A DNA stretch of 24,033 nt from DASWJQ01 sp036397095 (GTDB lineage: Bacteria > Chloroflexota > Anaerolineae > Anaerolineales > E44-bin32), in the NCBI GenBank assembly GCA_036397095.1, contig DASWJQ010000084.1, positions 1-24,033 on the forward strand, written 5' to 3'. Within the stretch, counting starts at the first letter, position 1. The number at the start of each line of letters is the position of its first letter. Positions 15,766 through 23,075 of this stretch are shown here, piece by piece. A model generated the notes under the pieces. It was not told the origin of the DNA, made no database searches, and was given only the letters and a program-made list of their open reading frames with translations. A program made the translations under genes and the position numbers.

Positions 15766-16845
15766 ATGACCACACTTACGCAAAGAGCACTTACGGGCCG
15801 GCTGGCCTGGCTGCTGGTTGCCGCCTTGCTGGTAACGGCTTGCGCCTGGTTGCCCGCACGCGTCGCCGATCTGGTGCCACAGGTCGGACCCATGGCGGGC
15901 TCCTTGCAGGGAACGGCCACGCCGACCCCCTTCTCGCCGGCCACCCCGACGGTCAGCCCGCCGGAGCCGGCATTGCTGCCGCCAACACCGATTTCCACGG
16001 TCGACCCCAGTCGACCGTGGGGCGCCTTCGCCGCACCCAGTGAGCCGTCGGCCATTGAGATACCGCCGCCTGCCGAGCCGGTCGCATTCGGAGCCAACGT
16101 AGTCAACATCTTGCTGCTTGGCTCGGACGCCCGTCCCTACGAAGGCGGTTACCGAACGGATGTCATGATGGTGGTGTCGCTCGATCCGGGGGCGGGCACG
16201 GCCACGGTGTTCTCCATCCCACGCGATCTGTATGTCTACATTCCGGGCTACCGGATGGAGCGGGTCAATGTCGCCGATCCGCGCGGCGGACCGGAGCTGG
16301 CCGCCGAAACCATCCTGTACAACTTTGGCATACCGATTCATCACTACGCCCGCATGAGCTTCGCCGGCTTTACCAACCTAGTTGACTCGTTGGGCGGGAT
16401 TACCGTCGAAGCTACCGGTTACCTGTATGATGAGTGCGGCGGCGTCTGGCGGGAGTATGGGCCTGGCTCGTACACCATGAATGGGTTTGATGCCCTGTGC
16501 TACGTCCGCATGCGTAAGAATTCCAGCGATTTCGACCGGTTGCGGCGCCAGCAAGAGGTGCTGCAGGCCATCTTCCGCAAGGTGCTGAGCCTGGACGGCC
16601 TGCGCCGGGTGCCGGAGCTATACCAGCAGTTCGTCAACCTGGTCGATACCGACATGGGGCTCGACCAGGCCTTGCAGTTGCTGCCGTTGGCAGTCCACCT
16701 GTCGTCTTCGAGCGAGGACATTCAGCGGTTGACCGTCGACCCCAGCATGGCAACCTCCTGGCGCGTGCCCATCAGCGGCGCAGCCGTACTATTGCCCGAC
16801 CGTCCTATGATTGAGGCCATGATTCACGCATCCATGGGTTCATGA
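15766..16845 (+). CDS. LCP (LytR-CpsA-Psr) family lipoprotein, first of two
   Basis: This 359-residue protein has a hydrophobic signal ending in a lipobox-like VTAC (Cys26), then a Pro/Thr-rich linker (about 50-105) and an LCP catalytic domain (about 110-330). The LCP landmarks are NILLLGSDARP, YRTDVMMVVSLDP, FSIPRDLYVYIPG, RVN and FDRLRRQQEVLQ, including the arginines (Arg130, Arg153, Arg259 region) that hold the polyprenyl pyrophosphate substrate in known LCP enzymes. Family members transfer glycopolymers from undecaprenyl carriers to peptidoglycan outside the membrane. The stop overlaps the start of a second LCP gene (ATGA), so the pair is translationally coupled. It lacks the LytR_C domain that the partner has. 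The acceptor polymer is not known. Confidence 0.9.
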   Translation: MTTLTQRALTGRLAWLLVAALLVTACAWLPARVADLVPQVGPMAGSLQGTATPTPFSPATPTVSPPEPALLPPTPISTVDPSRPWGAFAAPSEPSAIEIPPPAEPVAFGANVVNILLLGSDARPYEGGYRTDVMMVVSLDPGAGTATVFSIPRDLYVYIPGYRMERVNVADPRGGPELAAETILYNFGIPIHHYARMSFAGFTNLVDSLGGITVEATGYLYDECGGVWREYGPGSYTMNGFDALCYVRMRKNSSDFDRLRRQQEVLQAIFRKVLSLDGLRRVPELYQQFVNLVDTDMGLDQALQLLPLAVHLSSSSEDIQRLTVDPSMATSWRVPISGAAVLLPDRPMIEAMIHASMGS

Positions 16846-18248
16846 GACGAGGCTGGCTGGCCGCACTAGCCATCGCCATTTGCCTGACGGCCTGCCTGCC
16901 GGCGCCCAGCTACCAGACCAACGCACTGCCGCCCAAAGCTGGCTCCCAGTCCGCAGCCGGCACACCGCCGGTTGGTTTCACGCCGCTGCCCACCGCCACC
17001 ATTGGCCCGCCGGCCGGGGCCAACCAGCTGATCCCGCGCACGTTCCCGCCACCGTTCAGCTACGGCCCGCGCTACGATCCGCCGACACCGATCCCACCAC
17101 CGACTACGCCGCAGTACTTCCCGCCGGATGCGATCAACGTGCTGCTGCTTGGCTCGGATCGGCGCAGCGGGCGCTCTTTCCGCACCGACACCATCATTGT
17201 CGTTTCGCTCCAGCCATCGGCCCACGCCGCCGCCATGATCTCGATCCCTCGGGATCTGTACGTCTACCTGCCCGGGTTCAACATGCAGCGGGTCAACGCC
17301 GCGCTGACGTTGGGTGAGGAATTCGGCTACCCGGGCGGCGGCCGGGCGATGCTGGCCGACACCCTGCTCTACAACCTGGGCATCCCCATCCATTACTATG
17401 CCCAAGTCGAAATGAGCGGTTTTCAAGCGATTGTTGACCAGGTTGACGGCGTCGATGTAAACGTCGCCTGCTCCTACACCGATTGGCGACTCGAGCATCC
17501 CAGCCTCAATCCGGAAGTCGAGGACAACTGGGAGCTGTTCACCGTGCCATCCGGCGTTGTGCACATGGATGGCGACTACGCCCTGTGGTACGCCCGGTCG
17601 CGGGCCCGTTCGTCGGACTTCGACCGGGCCCGCCGCCAACAGGAGGTGCTGCGTGCCCTGCACCGTCAGGCGCTGCGGCTCGATCTGATTCCCCAGATCC
17701 CCAGTTTGTACAACGAGTTGATCCAGTCGATCAGCACCGATTTGAGCCTGGCCGACCTGGTGCGGCTGGCGCCGCTGGCCGTGCGCATCGACCCCTCCCG
17801 GGTGCGCAGCCGCTTCATCGGCCGCGACCAGGTCACCAGCTGGCGCACGCCCACCGGCGGCGCAGTGCTGTTGCCCAAGCCGGAGGCAATCGCCCATCTG
17901 CTGCAAGAAACGCTCGATTTCGAATCCGCCGACCCGCTGGTGCCCGAACCCAGCCTGCTGGTCGAGGTGGTCAATGGCTCTTCCCGCGACGACTTGGCCA
18001 CGCTGGCGGCGGAACGCTTGACCTACGCCGGTTTCGAGACCCGCCTGCTGCGCACTGGCGCGGCCGGCTCGCTGACCCGGGTAATCGACTACGGACTGGC
18101 CGACCCAAGCCAGCGCACCAACCTGCTGTCGGCGCTGGGCCTGCCGGCCTCGGCTGTCGAGAATGGAACCAGCGACGGTCAGGCCGCTTTCCGCCTGATC
18201 GTGGGCGACAATTTCGATCCCTGCTTCGATCCAACCCGCAATCAGTAA
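16842..18248 (+). CDS. LCP family lipoprotein with LytR C-terminal domain
   Basis: This 468-residue protein has a signal ending in the lipobox LTAC (Cys18) and a long proline-rich linker (about 20-95). Its LCP domain (about 97-345) shows NVLLLGSDRR, FRTDTIIVVSLQP, ISIPRDLYVYLPG, RVN, PIHYYAQVEMSGFQ and FDRARRQQEVL. A LytR_C-like domain runs from about 371 (VEVVNGSSRDDLATLAAERL) to near the end. That domain often accompanies LCP proteins and probably binds cell-wall glycan or partners. It shares its domain plan with the upstream gene, which it overlaps by four bases, so the pair looks like an old tandem duplication with one partner gaining or keeping the C-terminal domain. Two cysteines, one near residue 210 and one near 461, might form a disulfide. 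Confidence 0.92.
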   Translation: MRRGWLAALAIAICLTACLPAPSYQTNALPPKAGSQSAAGTPPVGFTPLPTATIGPPAGANQLIPRTFPPPFSYGPRYDPPTPIPPPTTPQYFPPDAINVLLLGSDRRSGRSFRTDTIIVVSLQPSAHAAAMISIPRDLYVYLPGFNMQRVNAALTLGEEFGYPGGGRAMLADTLLYNLGIPIHYYAQVEMSGFQAIVDQVDGVDVNVACSYTDWRLEHPSLNPEVEDNWELFTVPSGVVHMDGDYALWYARSRARSSDFDRARRQQEVLRALHRQALRLDLIPQIPSLYNELIQSISTDLSLADLVRLAPLAVRIDPSRVRSRFIGRDQVTSWRTPTGGAVLLPKPEAIAHLLQETLDFESADPLVPEPSLLVEVVNGSSRDDLATLAAERLTYAGFETRLLRTGAAGSLTRVIDYGLADPSQRTNLLSALGLPASAVENGTSDGQAAFRLIVGDNFDPCFDPTRNQ

Positions 18249-18254
18249 TCGCGA

Positions 18255-18283
18255 TTGACATTTGCGGCCGATGCGCCTAGCAT
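18255..18283 (+). promoter_or_regulatory. Promoter of the recombinase-fold gene
   Basis: TTGACA (18255-18260) is perfect, followed by a 17-base spacer and TAGCAT (18278-18283, four of six). The predicted start near 18290 leaves a leader of about 26 bases containing AGGAAA, correctly spaced from ATG 18316. It begins seven bases after the second LCP stop. Confidence 0.75.
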
Positions 18284-18315
18284 GGGCCTTGTATGACTAT
18301 GCGCAGGAAATCGCA

Positions 18316-19296
18316 ATGACCGAGCGACTAGAAGATCTGCCCCTTTTCTCCTCTTCGCGCCGGGAAGAGCCAACGCCGCCGGCCGGCGAGGGCCCGCGTC
18401 CATTGGGCCCCTCCACCAGCCTGAGCGCCGCCGTGCGCGCCTGGGGCGAAGTGCTGGATGACGAAGGCAAATCGATCAATACGGTCAAGGCCTTCAGCGG
18501 GGACCTGCGTATCCTCGGCCGCTACCTGGGCAGCGGCATGGCGATCAACGCCATCGGTACCCACGATCTAAAGAACTTTCTTGACTGGATGGTCAACCAA
18601 CGCAAGGCGCCGTGCAGCCCCAAAACCTACGCACGCCGGGTGACGTCGATCAAGGCCTTCTTCCGCTGGCTGAACGACGCCGGCGTGCTCACCGAGGATC
18701 CCGCCGAAGCCGTGCCGCAGCAGACCGTCATCAGTCCGCTGCCGACCGTGCTGACCCCCGACGAGCGCCGGGCGGTCCTTGAAGCAGCCGAGCGCTATCA
18801 GCAAGCGGACGAACCCGATGCCCGGCCGCTGGCGCTGGTTCGGCTGCTGCTGGAAACCGGGATCAAGAAGGGGGAATGCCTCAAAGTTCACCTCAATCAT
18901 GTCGATGTCGATCACGCCGACGGTCCCACCCTGTTTGTTCGCTACGGCGACGTGCGTAAGCGCTACAAGGAGCGCAAACTAAGGTTGAGCGAGGCCTGGG
19001 TGGAGGTCTTCCATCGATATGCGGCGCAGTACGAACCGGAGGCTGAGCTGTTCCCCTGGTCGCCGCGCCGGCTCGAGTACCTGCTAGAAGAGATCGGCGA
19101 AGCGGCCGGCCTGAACAAGCACCTATCCTTTGATATGTGCCGCTGGACGTCGGCCCTGACCGACTACCGCGCCGGGCTGGACAAGGACAAGATCCGCCAG
19201 AGGCTGGGCATCTCCAAGATCCAATGGCGCGAGGTCGGCAAGAAGCTTGCCCGGCTGGCCGAGCAGCAGGCGAAGCAGGAGCGGACAGCGGGTTAA
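18316..19296 (+). CDS. Tyrosine-recombinase-fold protein without catalytic residues
   Basis: This 326-residue protein has the two-domain plan of XerC-like recombinases. An N-terminal SAM-like DNA-binding domain (about 35-135: INTVKAFSGDLRILGRYL, SPKTYARRVTSIKAFFRWL) is followed by a catalytic-type domain (about 145-310). The active site is gone: the first Arg of TGLR is Lys184, the His of HxxR is Asp273 (Arg276 remains), and the nucleophilic Tyr position is about Gly308, with no tyrosine after residue 284. It probably binds DNA without cutting it. ATG at 18316 is chosen for its AGGAAA site and the promoter at 18255. The reading frame is intact, so it is not an obvious decayed pseudogene. Its stop codon TAA overlaps the first bases of repeat copy B. 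No phage genes surround it. Confidence 0.8.
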   Translation: MTERLEDLPLFSSSRREEPTPPAGEGPRPLGPSTSLSAAVRAWGEVLDDEGKSINTVKAFSGDLRILGRYLGSGMAINAIGTHDLKNFLDWMVNQRKAPCSPKTYARRVTSIKAFFRWLNDAGVLTEDPAEAVPQQTVISPLPTVLTPDERRAVLEAAERYQQADEPDARPLALVRLLLETGIKKGECLKVHLNHVDVDHADGPTLFVRYGDVRKRYKERKLRLSEAWVEVFHRYAAQYEPEAELFPWSPRRLEYLLEEIGEAAGLNKHLSFDMCRWTSALTDYRAGLDKDKIRQRLGISKIQWREVGKKLARLAEQQAKQERTAG

Positions 19297-19502
19297 CCAC
19301 AAAGTCGCTAAGGGCACAAAGGGGGCCTGAGGGGGCACAAAGCGGAGGGAGCTACGAGCAACTAGCTTCGGGCAGCTAGCTCCTTACGGAGCCAATGTCT
19401 TTGCTAGTAGCTAGCTGCAAGTTGCTTGGCGCCCGGTGCCTGGCGCTCTCATTCTTTGTGTTCCCTTATCTGAACCTTTGTATTCTTGGCGCCTTCGTGG
19501 TT
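19295..19502 (+). repeat. Dispersed intergenic repeat, copy B
   Basis: This 208-bp element starts AACCACAAAGTCGCTAAG and ends with the complement of AACCACGAAGGCGCCAAG, giving near-perfect inverted ends. The left arm holds two further CACAAAG words, the core has AGCTAGCT-type palindromes (19351-19420) and TGCTTGGCGC, and the right arm has CTTTGT words. It fills the space between the convergent recombinase-fold and PhoU-like genes. Confidence 0.8.
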
Positions 19503-19508
19503 ATCGCA

Positions 19509-20129
19509 CTACATCTTCTTGACCACAATATCGCCGATTACATTGGCGGCTTCGTCGCCGCGGTCGGCGGCGTTCGACAGATGCCGGTAGACCTCCCGCA
19601 GCTTGAGCATGTTGACGATATCGTCTACATCCTTGGCCGTACGAAACAATTCGGCCAGCGCCTCGCGATAGACGGTCTCCATCCGATTCTCAAGCGCCTT
19701 GGCCCGCACGGCGTGATCGACGGCCACGTTAGGGTGCTCTTCGAGCTGGAGCACGCCCTGGTGAATCTCATAGGCCGCGTCGTGCAGCAGGGACACCATG
19801 CGCGTGATGTAGGCGTTGGGACGTATCTCGAGCAAGGCCATCTCTTCAATCGTGCTGTCGGCGTAGTCAAGCACGTCGTCGACTGCCCGCGACAGGGCAA
19901 AAATGTCTTCGCGGTCGATGGGGGTGACGAATGTCTGGTTGAGTTCGTCAATCAGGACCCGCCGCACTTCGTCGGCTTCTTTCTCCATCCGGTTGACCTC
20001 GTGCGCCAGCCCGGCGTCCGGCTGATTGACATACTTGCGCAAGGCATCCAACCCCTCAACGGCAAACTCCGACTGCCGGATGAGCAGTTCGATGAAACGA
20101 TTCTTGTCGCGGCGTTTGAATATGCTCAC
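19509..20129 (-). CDS. PhoU-like DUF47 family protein
   Basis: This 206-residue, almost wholly helical protein begins SIFKRRDKNRFIELL and continues with helices rich in Glu, Asp, Arg and Leu, for example EKEADEVRRVLIDEL, TPIDREDIFALSRAVDDVLDYAD and VNMLKLREVYRHLSNAADRGDEAANVIGDIVV. This is the pattern of the DUF47/UPF0111 family, which is PhoU-like and often paired with Pit phosphate transporters. The conserved E/D-x-x-x-D helices fit metal binding. The start is GTG at 20129, because AGGAGGA stands at ideal spacing; an upstream ATG in the same frame has no such site. No pit gene lies in the window. It is transcribed away from era from an overlapping promoter region. Confidence 0.88.
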   Translation of the reverse strand: MSIFKRRDKNRFIELLIRQSEFAVEGLDALRKYVNQPDAGLAHEVNRMEKEADEVRRVLIDELNQTFVTPIDREDIFALSRAVDDVLDYADSTIEEMALLEIRPNAYITRMVSLLHDAAYEIHQGVLQLEEHPNVAVDHAVRAKALENRMETVYREALAELFRTAKDVDDIVNMLKLREVYRHLSNAADRGDEAANVIGDIVVKKM

Positions 20130-20180
20130 GCGGCTGCTCCTCCTGGGTGCCGGCATGCAAGCCGTGGTTAGCTGCCAGCC

Positions 20181-20208
20181 ATTATAGTCTGGTCATCGTT
20201 CTTGACAG
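20181..20208 (-). promoter_or_regulatory. Promoter of the PhoU-like gene
   Basis: On the minus strand CTGTCA (20208-20203), 16 bases, then a perfect TATAAT (20186-20181). The predicted start near 20174 gives a leader of about 45 bases with AGGAGGA. The -35 box is the complement of the era -35 box, so the two promoters share bases. Confidence 0.65.
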
Positions 20209-20230
20209 GCGCGCGCCCGACCTTGACAAT
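20202..20230 (+). promoter_or_regulatory. Promoter of era, probably leaderless
   Basis: TTGACA (20202-20207), 17 bases, then GACAAT (20225-20230). The -10 box ends six bases before ATG 20237 and no ribosome binding site is present, the same geometry as at moaC. A second TTGACA at 20223-20228 overlaps the -10 box. Confidence 0.6.
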
Positions 20231-20236
20231 AGGGCC

Positions 20237-21169
20237 ATGTCTCAGCCTCCCGACCTGCCGCCTGGCCACCGCTCGGGCTTTGTCGCCGTTGCCGGCCGGC
20301 CCAATGTCGGCAAGTCAACGTTGGTCAATGCACTCCTGGGCCAACCGATCGCAGCCGTTTCACCCCGGCCACAGACCACGCAATTCGAGCAGGCGGCCAT
20401 CCTAACGCTTCCTTCGGCGCAAATCATTCTGGCTGACACACCGGGCATCCACCAGCCCCAGCACAAGCTGGGCGAGATCCTCGACCAGGGCACAGCCCGT
20501 CCGATCCGCCAGGCCGACGCGGTATTGGCGCTGTTTGACATGAGCCAACCGCCGACCGATGACGATCAACGCGTCGCCGATCGGCTGGCGCAGCTGGCAT
20601 CAATGCCAAGTCTGATCGTGGGCTTGAACAAGGTTGATCTGGTGCCGGTTAACCAGGTGGACAAGCGGCGCCAGCTATTCGCCGGGTTGCTGCCGGAGGC
20701 AGCCCAGCGGCTGGTCCTGTCGGCGACCCGCGGCGATGGGCTTGAGGAACTGCTGACCACCCTGGTCGCCCTGCTGCCGGAGGGGCCGCGCTGGTATCCG
20801 GAGGCCGAAGTCACCGACCGCTACGAGCGCGAGCTGGCCGCCGACCTGATCCGGGCGGCTGCCCTGGACCTGCTGCAGGACGAGGTGCCGCACAGCGTTG
20901 CCGTGCGCATCGACGAGTACAAGGAACGCGGCGAAACCGGCGCTTATATCCAGGCGACACTATACGTCGAACGCGAGTCGCAGAAGGGCATCCTAATCGG
21001 CAAAGGCGGCAGCATGATCCGCAGCTTGGGCACGGCCGCCCGCCAGCGGATTGAGGCCATGTCGGGCCGCAAGGTTTTTCTCGAACTGCGGGTCAAGGTC
21101 GAACCAGGCTGGCGCAACGATGAGGCCGCCTTGCGCCGCCTAGGCTACCTGCCCAGGGATAAGCGCTAG
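20237..21169 (+). CDS. era: GTPase Era
   Basis: This 310-residue Ras-like GTPase helps 30S ribosome assembly and 16S rRNA 3'-end maturation. G1 is GRPNVGKS (20-27), switch Thr is in PQTT (45-48), G3 is DTPG (67-70), G4 is NKVD (131-134) and G5 is SATRGDG. A C-terminal KH domain holds ESQKGILIGKGGSMIRSLG and the family ending VKVEPGWRNDEAALRRLGY. The length is normal. The start is ATG at 20237. An in-frame reading upstream would cross the promoter and the neighbouring gene start. The 16S rRNA 3'-end nuclease YbeY and other usual partners are not in the window; a DNA methyltransferase gene follows after three bases. Confidence 0.97.
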   Translation: MSQPPDLPPGHRSGFVAVAGRPNVGKSTLVNALLGQPIAAVSPRPQTTQFEQAAILTLPSAQIILADTPGIHQPQHKLGEILDQGTARPIRQADAVLALFDMSQPPTDDDQRVADRLAQLASMPSLIVGLNKVDLVPVNQVDKRRQLFAGLLPEAAQRLVLSATRGDGLEELLTTLVALLPEGPRWYPEAEVTDRYERELAADLIRAAALDLLQDEVPHSVAVRIDEYKERGETGAYIQATLYVERESQKGILIGKGGSMIRSLGTAARQRIEAMSGRKVFLELRVKVEPGWRNDEAALRRLGYLPRDKR

Positions 21170-21172
21170 CCG

Positions 21173-22087
21173 ATGGCCGGCAAGGGCGGCAACTCGAAAC
21201 GGCGCGGCACGGAAACCAGCGCCTTCGGCTCCCGCGGCCGCATCAGCCACGACGCCTCCCGCTTCTATGACAGCCGCCTGTACGAGGGGCAACCCGAGCC
21301 GGAGCTCGACAACCCAATCGGAGCCCAGCTTCCCTCGGCTCTGCACAATCAACTGCTGTGCAAGTCGTCGGAGGACATGAGCGAGCTGCCGGATGGCAGC
21401 GTCCACTTGATGATTACGTCACCGCCCTACAACGCCCAGAAGGAATACGACGAGGATTTGACTCTCGGCGAGTATCTGGACCTGCTGCGCCGGGTCTTTG
21501 CGGAGACCCACCGCGTGCTGGCCACGGGCGGCCGGGCTTGCATCAATGTGGCCAACCTTGGCCGCAAGCCGTACCTGCCCCTGAATGCCTTCCTCTCTCA
21601 CATCATGATGGATATCGGCTTCCTGATGCGAGGCGAAATCATCTGGGACAAGGCAAGCAGCGCCGGCTCATCAACAGCTTGGGGGACGTGGCAATCGGCT
21701 GTCAATCCTGTGCTGCGCGACGTACACGAGTACATTTTGGTTTTTAGCAAGCAACGCTATTCTCGCGGCCGGGCCGAGGCGCCAAGCACGATCGGCCGCG
21801 ATGACTTCCTCGAATGGACCAAGAGCGTGTGGACCTTCCCTTCCGTTTCCGCCCGCAAAGTTGGCCATCCGGCGCCCTTCCCCGAGGAATTGCCTCGTCG
21901 TCTGATCGAACTCTACAGCCTGGCGGGCGACGTCGTGCTCGACCCATTCTGCGGTTCCGGCACGACCTGCCTGGCCGCCGCCCGCACTGGCCGCGTGTAC
22001 GTCGGCTACGACACGGTCCCCGAGTACCTCGAGCTGGCCCGCGCCCGCTTGGCCGAAGTGGAGAACCAGCAGGGCACAAAGGAATGA
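21173..22087 (+). CDS. Orphan DNA methyltransferase, beta-type N4-cytosine/N6-adenine
   Basis: This 304-residue SAM-dependent amino-methyltransferase has motif IV TSPPYN (82-87) before motif I DPFCGSGTT (257-265), the order of the beta class (N6_N4_Mtase family). The SPPY form is commonest in N4-cytosine enzymes but does not prove the base. Further supports are RRVFAETHRVLATGGRACIN and the target-domain segment HEYILVFSK. The first 50 residues are basic and polar and lack family landmarks. It starts three bases after era and is probably co-transcribed. No restriction endonuclease or specificity gene is beside it, so it looks solitary and could have a regulatory or repair-marking role. The C-terminal ENQQGTKE and stop are encoded by the first bases of repeat copy C. 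Confidence 0.88.
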   Translation: MAGKGGNSKRRGTETSAFGSRGRISHDASRFYDSRLYEGQPEPELDNPIGAQLPSALHNQLLCKSSEDMSELPDGSVHLMITSPPYNAQKEYDEDLTLGEYLDLLRRVFAETHRVLATGGRACINVANLGRKPYLPLNAFLSHIMMDIGFLMRGEIIWDKASSAGSSTAWGTWQSAVNPVLRDVHEYILVFSKQRYSRGRAEAPSTIGRDDFLEWTKSVWTFPSVSARKVGHPAPFPEELPRRLIELYSLAGDVVLDPFCGSGTTCLAAARTGRVYVGYDTVPEYLELARARLAEVENQQGTKE

Positions 22088-22323
22088 GATAGGTGCACAA
22101 AGTGGGTCGCGCCGTGCGCCGGGCTCAAAGCAGCAGGCTAGCAGAGAGGCTGCAAGTGAGCTTCGATCTCGCATCGTGTCACGCGCCGTCTCAAAGGACG
22201 CGTCCAATTGCATTGGCCGTCGATCGAATTCCCATGCCCTTTGCTTGGTGCTCAGTGCTTGGCGCTTCTTCCTCTCTTCGTGCCCCCATTTTCCCTCTTC
22301 GTGCCCTTCGCGCCTTGGTGGTT
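22064..22323 (+). repeat. Dispersed intergenic repeat, copy C (most diverged)
   Basis: This 260-bp stretch begins AACCAGCAGGGCACAAAGG and contains another CACAAAG at 22094. Near the right it has GTGCTTGGCGC and TTCGTGCCC words, and it ends CGCGCCTTGGTGGTT, the complement of AACCACCAAGGCGCG. The middle (22110-22240) is diverged and resembles the other cores only weakly. It runs from the 3' end of the methyltransferase gene to nine bases before the SURF1-like ATG. Confidence 0.65.
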
Positions 22324-22331
22324 GACGCCCC

Positions 22332-23075
22332 ATGAGGCCGCGCGCGTGGGCCTTCCTGGCGTTGGCTTTTGTCCTGGGAGCCGCCTGCGTCCGGCTTGGG
22401 ATCTGGCAGCTGTCACGGCTCGAAGAACGACGGCAGCGCAACGCCCAGATCGAGGCCGGACTGGCGCTGCCGGCGCTGGACCTAAATGCGGCGGCCGGTG
22501 GCGTGGTTGACCCTTACCGCCGGGCCGTCGCCCGTGGGACCTTTGACAGCGGCGGCCAGTTCCTTTTGTCGGCCCGCTCCTACCATGACCAGCCCGGCTA
22601 CCACCTGGTTGCACCGCTGCACCTGGCGGATCGCTCGCTGACCGTCATTGTTGACCGCGGCTGGATTCCCTACCAACAACGCGACCTGCTGGCGCAATTC
22701 CAGGTCGACGGCCTGGTCGAGGTGCAGGGCGTGACCAAGCCCTCGGTTCCCAGCCCCTCGTTTCTCGCCGTCTCGGACAGCGGCACGGATCGCCAGCCGG
22801 AGGAGCGCCGGACGATCGCGATCCCAGACCTAGAGACTGATCTGGGCACACCGCTGCTTGCGGTCTACCTGGCGCTCGAGGCGCCAGCCGGCGAAACCGA
22901 GCCGGCCCCGATCCCACAACCCGAGATCGACTTAAGCGAAGGATCCCACCTGGGCTATGCCATCCAGTGGTTTGGCTTTGCCGCCGTCGCCTTTGGTGGT
23001 GGTCTGTATTGGATCTGGCGGCAGTATGGGCGGGGGGAAAACCACGAGAACGCCAAGGCCACGAAGGGGACTTAA
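22332..23075 (+). CDS. SURF1-like cytochrome oxidase assembly protein
   Basis: This 247-residue protein has one N-terminal transmembrane helix (about 6-24) and one near the C-terminus (about 208-230). That is the SURF1/Shy1 plan, with a soluble domain between them on the outer side. Family landmarks are LGIWQLSRLEERRQRN (about 22-37), YRRAVARGTFD, GYHLVAPL, VIVDRGWIP and GYAIQWFGFA. SURF1 aids haem-a insertion and assembly of cytochrome c oxidase. No cox genes are present in the window. The start is ATG at 22332, whose ribosome-binding region (GGTGG) lies in the end of repeat copy C. The last residues after GRGE (NHENAKATKGT) are read from repeat copy D, so the tail is probably not part of the functional protein. 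Confidence 0.88.
   Translation: MRPRAWAFLALAFVLGAACVRLGIWQLSRLEERRQRNAQIEAGLALPALDLNAAAGGVVDPYRRAVARGTFDSGGQFLLSARSYHDQPGYHLVAPLHLADRSLTVIVDRGWIPYQQRDLLAQFQVDGLVEVQGVTKPSVPSPSFLAVSDSGTDRQPEERRTIAIPDLETDLGTPLLAVYLALEAPAGETEPAPIPQPEIDLSEGSHLGYAIQWFGFAAVAFGGGLYWIWRQYGRGENHENAKATKGT

Noticed and set aside
18316..19296. Integrase of a prophage or genomic island
   Set aside because: Catalytic residues are missing, there are no phage or transfer genes around it, and no attachment-site duplication at the tRNA-Leu, which is nearly 18 kb away.
21173..22087. Part of a restriction-modification system
   Set aside because: Neighbours on both sides are housekeeping genes (era and SURF1-like) and no endonuclease or specificity subunit is visible in any frame.
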